Assembly: GCF_000263635.1 (NCBI RefSeq)
Contig: NZ_ADEV01000004.1
Coordinates: 124,001 to 188,000 of the forward strand
DNA from: Gardnerella greenwoodii 00703Dmash
GTDB taxonomy: Bacteria; Actinomycetota; Actinomycetes; Actinomycetales; Bifidobacteriaceae
DNA: 64,000 nt
Direction: 5' to 3'
Every line of letters begins with the position of its first letter. Positions within the stretch are counted from its first letter, which is position 1. Shown here one piece after another: positions 36,793 through 46,215 of this stretch. Made by a program: the position numbers and the translations under genes. The notes under the pieces are model-generated. The model saw only the letters and a program-made list of their open reading frames with translations. It was not told the DNA's origin and did no database searches.

Positions 36793-37134
36793 ATGTGTGA
36801 TTTTTCTGAAACAACAATTAATTCGAGCAATACTTCATTAAATAAAAGTTGTGAAGATGCTGCGGATAAGATTTTAACGCTGCGCAAAACGATTGATAAT
36901 ATTGACGGCGCGATTATTGCGCTTCTAGCGGAACGTTTTAAGACTACTAATCGCATTGGTGAGCTTAAAGCTAAAGCTAAATTTGCCCCTTTGGATTCTA
37001 AGCGTGAGCAGGAGCAGATTCAGCGTCTGCTAAATCTTTCTGCTGCTGCTGGTTTAGACGAATCAATCGCATTACAGTATCACGAATTTGTAGTTACAGA
37101 AGCTAAAAAGCGTCATCAAAAGATGCAGTCGTAA
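36793..37134 (+). CDS. Chorismate mutase (AroQ class)
   Basis: 113 residues. It rearranges chorismate to prephenate in Phe and Tyr synthesis. The all-helical AroQ pattern is seen: ILTLRKTIDNIDGAIIALLAERFKTTNRIGELKA (first helix with conserved Arg, Asp and Lys), PLDSKREQEQIQRL and ALQYHEFVVTEAKKRH. There is no signal peptide, so it is cytosolic. The first 30 residues are an extra Ser/Asn-rich tail. It sits 20 bases after the Lrp-type regulator. Confidence 0.9.
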   Translation: MCDFSETTINSSNTSLNKSCEDAADKILTLRKTIDNIDGAIIALLAERFKTTNRIGELKAKAKFAPLDSKREQEQIQRLLNLSAAAGLDESIALQYHEFVVTEAKKRHQKMQS

Positions 37135-37231
37135 CTTAAAGCGTTTTAGTTAGTAAGTTATTAAAACAGCTTTTGTAACACTTTTGTGGATTTGTGTAGC
37201 TTTGTGAATTATAAAGGCGGATAATACAAGT

Positions 37232-38287
37232 ATGACTATTGCAACCGTTGAACGTTACGCGCATATGCTTGATGCTGCAAGTCGAGGTGGCTACGCGTAT
37301 CCTGCTATTAATGTTACAAGTACTCAAACGCTTAATGCAGCTCTACAGGGATTTGCAGAGGCTGAGTCTGATGGCATTATTCAGGTTTCTGTTGGCGGTT
37401 CGGCTTATTTTTCTGGGCAGTGCGTAAATAATCGTGTTGTTGGATCTCTTGCGTTTGCTGCTTTTGCGCATGAAGTTGCATCTCAGTACCCAAATATTAC
37501 TATTGCTCTTCATACTGATCACTGTGCAGAGGCTTACCTTGACGACTGGATTCGCCCACTGTTAGCTAAAGAAGCAGAGCAGGTAAAAAGGGGCGCGGAA
37601 CCTCTTTTCCAATCGCATATGTGGGATGGCTCAACTGTTAATTTGCAACATAATTTAGACGTTGCAGAAGAGCTACTTGACGCTTCACAAAAGGCTCGTA
37701 CAATTCTTGAAATTGAGATTGGTGCGGTTGGTGGAGAAGAAGATGGGCATCGTGCAGATATTGACGAGCGCCTATATTCTACGCCTGAAGATGCATTACG
37801 TGTTGCTGCACGTCTTGGTTTGGGAGAGCGCGGCAGATATATGGCAGCGTTTACTTTTGGCAATGTTCACGGAGCATATAAGCCTGGCGTTGTAAAGTTA
37901 CGTCCGCAATTGTTGCAAGAAATCCAGCAAACTGTGTATGAAGAATATAAAGATGTTTGCGATACTCGTACATTTGGCGCGTCTAAAAAGCCTTTCCTGC
38001 TGGTATTTCACGGAGGCTCTGGTTCTACTGCTCAAGAAATTGCAGAAGCTGTGCGTTACGGCGTAGTTAAAATGAATATTGATACGGATACGCAATATGC
38101 TTTTACTCGCGCTATTGCAGGGCACATGTTTAGCAATTACGATTCTGTTCTTAAAATAGATGGCGAAGTTGGAGAAAAGAAACTTTACGATCCTCGTTCT
38201 TGGGGCCGTGAAGCCGAAAAAGCCATGGCTCAACGCGTGGTAGAAGCTTGTGTGCAGCTTGGTTCTGCTGGTAAAGCATTGAAATAG
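37232..38287 (+). CDS. fba: Class II fructose-bisphosphate aldolase
   Basis: 351 residues. It cleaves fructose 1,6-bisphosphate to glyceraldehyde 3-phosphate and dihydroxyacetone phosphate with Zn. Landmarks are YAYPAINVTSTQTLNAAL, VGGSAYFSGQ, the zinc-ligand motif HTDHCAEAYLDDW, EIGAVGGEEDG, FGNVHGAYKPG and LVFHGGSGSTAQEI, all typical of the class IIA type. Zinc ligands are present. The site AAAGGCGGAT lies about 10 bases before the ATG. It is monocistronic in appearance. Confidence 0.97.
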   Translation: MTIATVERYAHMLDAASRGGYAYPAINVTSTQTLNAALQGFAEAESDGIIQVSVGGSAYFSGQCVNNRVVGSLAFAAFAHEVASQYPNITIALHTDHCAEAYLDDWIRPLLAKEAEQVKRGAEPLFQSHMWDGSTVNLQHNLDVAEELLDASQKARTILEIEIGAVGGEEDGHRADIDERLYSTPEDALRVAARLGLGERGRYMAAFTFGNVHGAYKPGVVKLRPQLLQEIQQTVYEEYKDVCDTRTFGASKKPFLLVFHGGSGSTAQEIAEAVRYGVVKMNIDTDTQYAFTRAIAGHMFSNYDSVLKIDGEVGEKKLYDPRSWGREAEKAMAQRVVEACVQLGSAGKALK

Positions 38288-38370
38288 TTAGCTTTCATGC
38301 TTAAAAGATTTTTCTTCCCTCTTAATCGGTAGGGGCGTAGCGATAATCTTGTCAGGTAGGATTGTGCAAA

Positions 38371-39708
<1,338 letters not shown>

Positions 39709-39737
39709 ATTGTTTATTGGTTGATGATTAACTTAAC

Positions 39738-39774
39738 AAAACGGCACTTCTCAATTGAGAGTGTCGTTTTGGTT
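39738..39774 (+). terminator. purA: Intrinsic terminator of purA
   Basis: AAAACGGCACT (39738-39748) pairs with AGTGTCGTTTT (39760-39770) with one G-U pair, followed by GGTTT. Confidence 0.75.
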
Positions 39775-39803
39775 TATGCAAATAGTTTTGTAAAAGAGTG
39801 AGA

Positions 39804-40307
39804 ATGAGTAAAATAAGCGAGAAAAATTGTAAAAATAGCCGCCGCTTATATCTTTTAGTTTTTATTGGTGGCGCGTGCGGAGCGTTTGTACGTGAAGTAA
39901 TTTCTTTCTACGCGCCTTTAATTTACCCGGTAAATCTACAATCTTCTATATTTGGTCAGCTTACTTTAGGCACTTTCTTGTCTAATATGGTTGCGTGCTT
40001 TATTTTCGCTCTTGTTACTGCAATATCTGTTAAAGCGTTATCTAAAGAAAAGCAAACTTTTTACAAATATGCTTTAGGAACGGGCTTTTGCGGCGGATTG
40101 TCAACTATGTCTACTTTCGCATTTGAAGGTGCTATGTCGTTTATTTCTCCGCGCATGACTTTTGCTATTTTTGGTATGGTTCTTTCCTTAATATTTGGCG
40201 TCTTTATGGCGTTTGTTGGCAGTTGGCTTGGAACGGGAATTGCAAAGCGCATTAATAAAAAGCAAGAGCAAACTGTTCAAGAAGATAATACTAAGGCGGT
40301 GAAGTGA
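39804..40307 (+). CDS. crcB: CrcB/Fluc-type fluoride channel subunit 1
   Basis: 167 residues from the ATG at 39804. Four membrane segments are visible, with the family motifs GGACGAFVREVI, TFLSNMVACFIFALV and GTGFCGGLSTMSTFAFE (the GxxGGxSTFS track of Fluc channels). Fluc proteins are dual-topology dimers that expel fluoride; here two genes lie side by side, suggesting a heterodimer. It overlaps the next crcB by four bases. A fluoride riboswitch is not seen in the 95 bases upstream, which hold the purA terminator. Confidence 0.9.
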   Translation: MSKISEKNCKNSRRLYLLVFIGGACGAFVREVISFYAPLIYPVNLQSSIFGQLTLGTFLSNMVACFIFALVTAISVKALSKEKQTFYKYALGTGFCGGLSTMSTFAFEGAMSFISPRMTFAIFGMVLSLIFGVFMAFVGSWLGTGIAKRINKKQEQTVQEDNTKAVK

Positions 40308-40732
40308 TGAATCCATTGTACGTTTTTACTATATTTGTTTTGCCTTGCTTCTTTGGCGGTTTGGGTGCTGTTTTAAGATGCGCAATGACTAAAAAAATTT
40401 CTGCAAGCCATAATAGTAGAATTCCTGTTGCAACGCTGTTTATTAATTGTTTAGCTTCGTTTACTTTAGGAGTTGTTGCTAATGTTTTTATGGTTGCAGT
40501 ATCAATTTTTGGCGCTAATTTTGTTTATTTGATGATTTTGGGATTTTTGGGTGGATTTTCCACGTTTTCTACCGCAATTTTTGAAGGTGTGGATCTTATT
40601 CAAAAAAAAGCGCATAAAAGATGGCATTTTTCTACTTTGTGCGGAGCTTATTGCGCCATTTTTGTCTGCTTCTATTGGTTATGTTGCTTTGCAAATTTTG
40701 TTATTTCAAATATTTTAGTATTTAAAAGTTAA
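40304..40732 (+). CDS. crcB: CrcB/Fluc-type fluoride channel subunit 2
   Basis: 142 residues, four membrane segments. Motifs GGLGAVLRCAM, ATLFINCLASFTLGVV and GFLGGFSTFSTAIFEG are those of Fluc channels. Paired crcB genes normally encode antiparallel subunits of one fluoride channel. The start overlaps the first copy by four bases (ATGA), giving translational coupling. A CLC transporter gene follows after 25 bases. Confidence 0.9.
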   Translation: MMNPLYVFTIFVLPCFFGGLGAVLRCAMTKKISASHNSRIPVATLFINCLASFTLGVVANVFMVAVSIFGANFVYLMILGFLGGFSTFSTAIFEGVDLIQKKAHKRWHFSTLCGAYCAIFVCFYWLCCFANFVISNILVFKS

Positions 40733-40754
40733 GTTTTGTGCGCAGAATCGAGCA

Positions 40755-40790
40755 GTAGTGAGCTTTAAGAATGTAGTGAGCTTTTTAAGT
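40755..40790. repeat. 18 bp imperfect tandem duplication spanning the CLC start
   Basis: GTAGTGAGCTTTAAGAAT is followed directly by GTAGTGAGCTTTTTAAGT. Each copy contains a possible GTG start codon in the same frame. Confidence 0.8.
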
Positions 40791-42125
40791 AAGCAGTCAA
40801 AGCAAATATTAGAAACTTTTTGCCAGCTTCGCTGGAAAGTAATATTAGCGGGCGTTTTAGTTGGCGTAGTTTCTGGTTCTCTCGTAGCTTTTTACAGATT
40901 TGGCATTGAGTATGGTACCGATTTTGCGCGTTGGATGTACTTGCAAATTTGGCATAACGCATGGTGGATTGTGCCATGCTTAATTTTTGCCATAATTGCA
41001 GGCCTGATTATTGGTTGGATGAGCGTTAAGGAAAGCATGGCTTCCGGAAGCGGTATTCCACAAGTTGTTGGCTACGTTCGCCGTGGATTAAATATGCGCT
41101 GGCACACTATTTTGCCGGTGCGTTTTGTTGGTGGTTTTCTAGGTTCTTTATTCGGATTGTCGCTTGGGCGTGAAGGCCCATCAATTCAAATCGGCGCATG
41201 CGGTGCTCAAATGTTGTCTCGAATCTTCCGTAAAGGAAAGAGAGACGATATTGAGGAGCATTATATTGTAACTGCTGGTGCTGCTGCCGGTCTTTCTGCA
41301 GCATTTTCTGCTCCTCTTTCTGGAGTTATGTTTGCTTTAGAAGAAGTACAGCATGGAATATCGTCTACAGTTTTAATGGGCGCTGCTGTCGCTTCTCTTT
41401 TTGCTGATTTTGTTTCACAAACCTGCTTCGGTTTGCGCCCAGTGCTTGATTTCGGTCAAATTCCAGATTTGCCAATGGGATTGCATATTTGGCTTATTCC
41501 ACTTGGTATTTTTGCAGGATTTGTGGGCTCTTTAATGAATCGTTCTCTTCTTGGGTTGCAAACATTGTACGGATATTTGCCTAAGTGGATGCCGGTTGCA
41601 ATAGCCTGCTTAATTGCAGTACCAGTTGGTTTATTCCTTCCGGAAGTTCTCGGAGGCGGATCTAACTTAGTGCGCCTTTCGGAATATGGAAAAATAAGTA
41701 TTGCAATGCTTTGTTTGCTTTTTGTTGCAAAAATGCTTTTTACTTCAACAAGTTTTGGTTGTGGTGCTCCTGGAGGCATTTTTATGCCAATACTTGCTGT
41801 TGGTGCGCTCGCAGGCGGAGTTGCAGCTCGCAGTATTACTAGCATTTCAGCATTTGGTATTGACGCAAAATTCGTATCCGTGTTTGCAGTTTGTGTGATG
41901 GCTGGAACGCTTTCTGCTTCTGTAAAAGCTCCACTTACTTCGATTTTGCTAACAGTTGAAATGTCTGGAACTATGATTCATACACTTCCAGTGGCAGCTT
42001 CCGCATTTATTGCGTTGCTTGTTTCGGATATTCTAAAAACTAAGCCGGTTTATAGCGAACTTCTTGAACGGTATATGCAATCTCATGGAGATCTTGTTCT
42101 TAATAATGCGCTAATTGCCGAATGA
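40758..42125 (+). CDS. CLC-family chloride/proton antiporter or channel
   Basis: 455 residues with about 12 hydrophobic stretches. The three CLC selectivity-filter motifs are present: GSGIPQ, GREGPSIQIG (with the gating Glu) and GAPGGIFMPIL. A Glu pair in FALEEVQ matches the position of the internal proton Glu, which points to H+/Cl- exchange. Fluoride-specific CLC-F proteins usually change the first motif; this one keeps the canonical Ser, so chloride specificity is more likely although it follows two fluoride-channel genes. The start is one of two GTG codons created by an 18-base duplication; 40758 is the upstream one and the choice is open. Confidence 0.88.
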   Translation: MSFKNVVSFLSKQSKQILETFCQLRWKVILAGVLVGVVSGSLVAFYRFGIEYGTDFARWMYLQIWHNAWWIVPCLIFAIIAGLIIGWMSVKESMASGSGIPQVVGYVRRGLNMRWHTILPVRFVGGFLGSLFGLSLGREGPSIQIGACGAQMLSRIFRKGKRDDIEEHYIVTAGAAAGLSAAFSAPLSGVMFALEEVQHGISSTVLMGAAVASLFADFVSQTCFGLRPVLDFGQIPDLPMGLHIWLIPLGIFAGFVGSLMNRSLLGLQTLYGYLPKWMPVAIACLIAVPVGLFLPEVLGGGSNLVRLSEYGKISIAMLCLLFVAKMLFTSTSFGCGAPGGIFMPILAVGALAGGVAARSITSISAFGIDAKFVSVFAVCVMAGTLSASVKAPLTSILLTVEMSGTMIHTLPVAASAFIALLVSDILKTKPVYSELLERYMQSHGDLVLNNALIAE

Positions 42126-42192
42126 TTAATGTTTTAACCACATTGGTTTAATTTTATTGCAAACCAACTTGCGTATGCGTTTTAATAGGCGC

Positions 42193-43341
42193 ATGAGTAC
42201 AAATATTGATTTAAATAACAAGTTGGCTAGCGCTAGGCAAACTGATTCAAGCGGTACTAGCAATTTAGCTAGATTTAGTGCGTCGAAAGACGTTAATCGT
42301 TACGTTTACCCACCTCAAGCGTCGAGCTATTCTAATCCAAGCGCAATTCGTAGTGATTGTGTTAATTCATCTACTCTTGTAGACGATCACACTGTAATAA
42401 CTACTATTGCGCCCAAAAATCGCAATATTTCATTGCAAAATCTAAATCAGTCTTTTTGTGAATATTCAGAAGAAGCGCCGCTTGAAAGCGAATTGCTTGA
42501 GGCTTTGCCTTCGAATATATTGGTTGGAACTGCGGCGACTGACGGAATTGGTTTGAGTACGTTATTGTCTATTCTGGCTCGTTATATAAGCAAGCAAGGC
42601 TACAGTGTGGCGATTATAGATGCTGATTTAACGCATGGCGGTTTGGATGTTTTGTTGGGGTTAGAATCCGACGAAGGCAGGCGTTTGCAAGAAGTAGAAG
42701 CACCTCTTGGTCGTTGTGATGGATACGTGCTAAAAAATGAGCTTATTCATTGGGATGATGTTGATGTTTTAGCATTTTCTCCATGGCGAAGCGAACGCCC
42801 AGAGCCGTGGGTTGTTGAGGCTGTAATTCGCGCTTTAGCTGAAGCTTGCGATGTAGTTATTGTAGATATTGGATCAGGAAAATCCTCAGTTGAAATTTAC
42901 AAAAGTATTCCCCAACTTTCTGCTTCTGCAACTCTTGCTTCTGTTGAATTATCTGTTCTTGATTTAGCTCGTTTTCGCGCATATTCGCATGTGCTTAAGT
43001 CAACTTGCAATGTTGATATTACTAGCGATGAATTTGCTGCAATAGGGATGTGCCCTAGAGGCTTAAAACAAAAATCATATGTTTTAAATGTTGACGAGGC
43101 TTCTGAATATCTTTCAACACAGATATTAGGATTTTTGCCGTATGATTCAAACCTTCATGCAGACATTATAGGGGGCTACGGTATTCGAGAAGTCCCTTCT
43201 TGCATGAAATCAGCTATGAAAAAACTAGGAAACTGGCTTTTAGCAGAGGCAATCTTTAGCAAAAAAGAAAGTTCAAACAAACATCGTCATTCTAAATTTA
43301 GTCATTTTTCATATTCAAGGGGAAAGTATGGTCGTAAATAA
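42193..43341 (+). CDS. tadZ: TadZ/CpaE-like pilus localisation ATPase
   Basis: About 382 residues from the ATG at 42193 (AATAGG just upstream); upstream in-frame starts at 42157 (TTG) and 42175 (ATG) are possible. Residues 1-110 are low-complexity; the rest is a ParA/MinD-like fold: NILVGTAATDGIGLSTLLSILARYI (deviant Walker A that lacks the usual Lys), VAIIDADLTHGGLDVLLGLE, and VVIVDIGSGKSS. TadZ proteins place the Tad machinery at the pole and often have altered Walker motifs. It is the first gene of the pilus cluster and overlaps tadA by 14 bases. Confidence 0.85.
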   Translation: MSTNIDLNNKLASARQTDSSGTSNLARFSASKDVNRYVYPPQASSYSNPSAIRSDCVNSSTLVDDHTVITTIAPKNRNISLQNLNQSFCEYSEEAPLESELLEALPSNILVGTAATDGIGLSTLLSILARYISKQGYSVAIIDADLTHGGLDVLLGLESDEGRRLQEVEAPLGRCDGYVLKNELIHWDDVDVLAFSPWRSERPEPWVVEAVIRALAEACDVVIVDIGSGKSSVEIYKSIPQLSASATLASVELSVLDLARFRAYSHVLKSTCNVDITSDEFAAIGMCPRGLKQKSYVLNVDEASEYLSTQILGFLPYDSNLHADIIGGYGIREVPSCMKSAMKKLGNWLLAEAIFSKKESSNKHRHSKFSHFSYSRGKYGRK

Positions 43342-44461
43342 TTCTCACGATATTGATTTTGGAATTTTGCAGGAATTTGCAAATGATTCACGGGTTACAG
43401 ATATGGTTGTGAGCGAAGATGGACGTGTGTGGGTAGATTGTGGGCAGGGTTTAAAAGAGTGCAAGCCTAGAGTGCCAATGCATAGCCCTAAATTATTGAG
43501 AGAGTATGCAGTGTGGTTGTGTGCTCAGCTTGGCAAAAGGCTTGATGATGCTTGCCCTACTGCGGACGCTTCAACTAACTCTGGTATTCGTATTCACGCA
43601 GTTTTAGCACCAGTAGTAGCGCAAGGTGCAGCTTTGTCAGTGCGATTTCCAACTTTAAAAAAGTACGACTTATTAGCGTTAAGTAGTCAAGGAATGTTTC
43701 CTAAAGAAATTGCGTATGTTCTTGGATTCCTTGTGAAATTAAAGGCAAACATATTGATTACCGGCAGCACTGGTTCTGGTAAAACTACGCTTATGAAAGC
43801 TCTTCTTGCAATGGCGGATTCACATGATCGAATTATTTCTGTGGAAGAAACTCGTGAATTAGGTGAGCTGACTGCAAATCATGTTTCGCTAAGCGTTCGC
43901 GAAGCCAATGTGGAAGGGGTTGGAGAAATTGGATTATCTCAATTAGTAAAAGCAACTTTGAGAATGCGCCCAGACAGAATTGTTTTAGGCGAGTGCAGAG
44001 GGGAAGAAATTGCTGATTTGCTACGCGTTTTTACTTCCGGCCATAAAGGCGGCATGACTACGATTCATGCGGATGAGGTAGAAAAAGTTCCTGCTCGACT
44101 TATGGCTCTTGGTTTGCTCGCTAAATTAGATCCTGCAGCATTATGCGCTTTGGCTGCGGGAGCTTTTGATGTAGTAATTCATGTGGAGCGCGCTTCGGAT
44201 GGAAGACGCATGCTTCGCGAAATTGGCGTTCTGCAATATTTGCCTTCCGCTTCGGCTTTACAAGGTAAAGCAGTTTTGCGTTTAGAACGATGTTTTAGCG
44301 ACGGTAGTATTCGCATGCTTGTTTTACCTGAGTGGAAAAAGTTTGCTAAGTGTTGGAAGCTTCCAGAAGATATTAGTAATATTTGCGCGAGTAATTTTAG
44401 TAAAAATAGTTTTAATCAACGTAATTTTAATCAACGTAATTTTAATCAAATAGCTTCGTAA
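43328..44461 (+). CDS. tadA: TadA/CpaF-type pilus assembly ATPase
   Basis: 377 residues. This type II/IV secretion ATPase drives pilus assembly at the inner face of the membrane. Visible are the N-terminal domain with VTDMVVSEDGRVWVD, Walker A ILITGSTGSGKTTLMKAL, the Asp box IISVEETRELG, Walker B RPDRIVLGECRG and the His box GGMTTIHADEVEKV. AAGGGGAAAG precedes the ATG. The C-terminus carries a 15-base tandem repeat that encodes repeated NFNQR. The other tad genes follow in order. Confidence 0.95.
   Translation: MVVNNSHDIDFGILQEFANDSRVTDMVVSEDGRVWVDCGQGLKECKPRVPMHSPKLLREYAVWLCAQLGKRLDDACPTADASTNSGIRIHAVLAPVVAQGAALSVRFPTLKKYDLLALSSQGMFPKEIAYVLGFLVKLKANILITGSTGSGKTTLMKALLAMADSHDRIISVEETRELGELTANHVSLSVREANVEGVGEIGLSQLVKATLRMRPDRIVLGECRGEEIADLLRVFTSGHKGGMTTIHADEVEKVPARLMALGLLAKLDPAALCALAAGAFDVVIHVERASDGRRMLREIGVLQYLPSASALQGKAVLRLERCFSDGSIRMLVLPEWKKFAKCWKLPEDISNICASNFSKNSFNQRNFNQRNFNQIAS
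44410..44453 (+). repeat. 15 bp tandem repeat at the end of tadA
   Basis: TTTTAATCAACGTAA occurs twice exactly, plus a partial third copy. It codes for NFNQR repeats at the C-terminus just before the stop. Confidence 0.9.
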
Positions 44462-44485
44462 CTTTCATTTTTTGATTGGGGGAAT

Positions 44486-45061
44486 ATGGATATTGAAGAA
44501 GCTCTTGCCGGTTTAATTGCTGCATTGAGATCCGGCTCAACGTTTGAAATGATATTGCAAAATGATGCTGATTCTAAGAATAGTATTTGTTCTAATGAAG
44601 TAAGTGCAAAAATGATTTACAGATGGCTTAATAATAGATGTTCTATTAAAAATCAAAATCTATCTGCGACTCAGCGTAGGCGCATTGAAAACCATATGCG
44701 ATCTGTTTGCGAAAATCTTATGGCAGCTTATGAATTAAGCAATACTTTAGGCTGCGAAATGGCTACTTGTGTAGAAGCTGCTTCGGCATCGTACCATGTT
44801 CGCCGCAGAGCGGAAGATCTTCAAGCAGACGTATCTGCAATGCCAACTGCCACAATAAAATTACTCACCGCGTTGCCTTGTTTGTCTCTATTAGCAGGTG
44901 AATTGCTTGGCGGTCATCCGATTCTTATTTTGCTAACTACCGTATATGGGTGGGTTTTGTTGATTGTTGGAGCGATTTCTTACAGCCTTGGCTTGGCATG
45001 GGTTAAGTCAATGTTGCGAATATCTAATCATACTATGGCAAGTTCGGTTATTAGGAAGTAA
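44486..45061 (+). CDS. tadB: TadB-like pilus inner-membrane platform protein
   Basis: 191 residues, shorter than proteobacterial TadB but like the actinobacterial form. The soluble part (helical, with VCENLMAAYELSNTLGCEMATCVEAASASYHVRRRAEDLQADV) is a GspF-type domain, followed by two membrane segments (LLTALPCLSLLAGELLGG and ILILLTTVYGWVLLIVGAISYSLGL). It forms with TadC the platform on which TadA acts. It follows tadA by 24 bases and precedes tadC by two bases. GGGGGAAT precedes the ATG. Confidence 0.82.
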   Translation: MDIEEALAGLIAALRSGSTFEMILQNDADSKNSICSNEVSAKMIYRWLNNRCSIKNQNLSATQRRRIENHMRSVCENLMAAYELSNTLGCEMATCVEAASASYHVRRRAEDLQADVSAMPTATIKLLTALPCLSLLAGELLGGHPILILLTTVYGWVLLIVGAISYSLGLAWVKSMLRISNHTMASSVIRK

Positions 45062-45063
45062 AA

Positions 45064-45714
45064 ATGGAGTATAACAGTCGTCTTTTGCTGATTGTGCCTG
45101 TATTCGTTATTATGGCTTGGCAATTTTGCAATATTTCTTTTGGTTCTAAAACGTTGCTTGGCTATAAAAGATTAAATATTGGCGATTCTGATACTAAATA
45201 TGAGTGGCGTAATGCTTATTCTAAAGATATTGATCCTCTGCTTGGATTGCATATGATTATTGTTGCTTTGCGCAGTGGCGTTGCTATTCCTAGAGCTTTG
45301 AATGTAGTCGGTGCTGTTTTGCCTGGAGGGCATGGATTGTGGATGTGTGAGGTGTCCAGAGCTTTGATTTCTGGAGATAGCTGGCATGAAGCATGGTCTC
45401 CGCCGCATGTTCGTAAAAATATTCAAGCTGTTTCAAAAAGCACAAGCCGCAACAAAAAACTTGAAAAAATAGATTCATCGTCGGTTTTAGCAACTTGGTT
45501 AATGACTTCTTTGCGCGAATCTTGGTGTAATGGGTCTTCGCCTGTTCCGGTTCTACTTGCGCTTTCTAAGCATTACGAAATCACTATGGAAAATGTTGCT
45601 AGGCAAGAAACTTCCAGGCTGTCTGTGCGATTATTGCTACCGGTTGGATTGTGCTTTTTGCCAGCTTTTATATGTATTGGTATTATTCCTACGGTTGCTT
45701 CTCTTATGCGATAG
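45064..45714 (+). CDS. tadC: TadC-like pilus inner-membrane platform protein
   Basis: 216 residues. An N-terminal membrane segment (LLLIVPVFVIMAWQFCNISF) and a C-terminal one (LLLPVGLCFLPAFICIGIIPTVA) flank a GspF-like cytoplasmic domain (MIIVALRSGVAIPRALNVVG, then LATWLMTSLRESW, ALSKHYEITMENVARQETSRLSV). The ATG lies two bases after the tadB stop. The 177-base gap before the pilin gene contains two inverted repeats that may separate expression levels. Confidence 0.85.
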   Translation: MEYNSRLLLIVPVFVIMAWQFCNISFGSKTLLGYKRLNIGDSDTKYEWRNAYSKDIDPLLGLHMIIVALRSGVAIPRALNVVGAVLPGGHGLWMCEVSRALISGDSWHEAWSPPHVRKNIQAVSKSTSRNKKLEKIDSSSVLATWLMTSLRESWCNGSSPVPVLLALSKHYEITMENVARQETSRLSVRLLLPVGLCFLPAFICIGIIPTVASLMR

Positions 45715-45727
45715 TAGATTAAATTTT

Positions 45728-45758
45728 TTAAGAAAATCTTATTTTTGAATTTTCTTAA
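45728..45758 (+). promoter_or_regulatory. AT-rich inverted repeat after tadC
   Basis: TTAAGAAAAT (45728-45737) and ATTTTCTTAA (45749-45758) form a 10-base stem. There is no T tract after it. It may be a processing or attenuation site between the machinery genes and the pilin gene. Confidence 0.4.
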
Positions 45759-45848
45759 GTAGTTTCCAAAAGATTTCAATACTTTCTAGCTTTTATCCAC
45801 AATGAAGATTTTTTCTTGGACTTCGCAAATCAACCTGCAAAAATATTT

Positions 45849-45869
45849 TTATCCGAAAATTTCGGATAA
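45849..45869 (+). promoter_or_regulatory. Near-perfect palindrome upstream of the pilin gene
   Basis: TATCCGAAAATTTCGGATA (extended by one T and one A) lies about 22 bases before the pilin ATG, just before its AAGGG ribosome-binding site. It is a candidate regulator site or mRNA stem. Confidence 0.4.
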
Positions 45870-45891
45870 CTTGAAGGGAAAGGTACAAATA

Positions 45892-46167
45892 ATGGTTGGG
45901 ATAATTCAAAAGCTTGTTGCAAGATACACTGTATCGATGCTTCAAGTAAATGACCAATTATCAGTGGTAGAAATGCGCCTTAATCAAAAAGGTAAGCAGT
46001 ATATTAACAATCTTCAAAAGCAAGATTCTGGTGCTGTAACCGCCGAGTATGCTGTGGTGCTTATTGCTGCTACTGGTTTTGCGGCATTATTAGTTGCCAT
46101 TTTGAAATCAGATGCAATACGCAAAACATTGACAGAATTAGTGAAAAAAGCGTTGAAAATTGGTTGA
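45892..46167 (+). CDS. flp: Flp-like major pilin (DUF4244 type)
   Basis: 91 residues from the ATG at 45892, which has GGGAAAGG eight bases upstream; the frame extends to 45802 without a site. A hydrophilic leader ends in KQDSG, followed by AVTAEYAVVLIAATGFAALLVAIL: prepilin peptidase cleaves after Gly and the Glu at position 5 is required for assembly. The pattern is the DUF4244 family of actinobacterial Tad loci. The mature pilin would be about 45 residues, mostly hydrophobic helix. It is surrounded by the other tad genes. No prepilin peptidase (TadV) gene is in the window. Confidence 0.88.
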   Translation: MVGIIQKLVARYTVSMLQVNDQLSVVEMRLNQKGKQYINNLQKQDSGAVTAEYAVVLIAATGFAALLVAILKSDAIRKTLTELVKKALKIG

Positions 46168-46215
46168 TTGATTTTGGCTAATCTATTGATGCGCTATGTT
46201 TAGTGAAATGAGCTT

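Noticed and set aside
39709..39803. Fluoride riboswitch before crcB
   Set aside because: The 95-base gap is mostly the purA terminator; the conserved crcB-motif core is not present.
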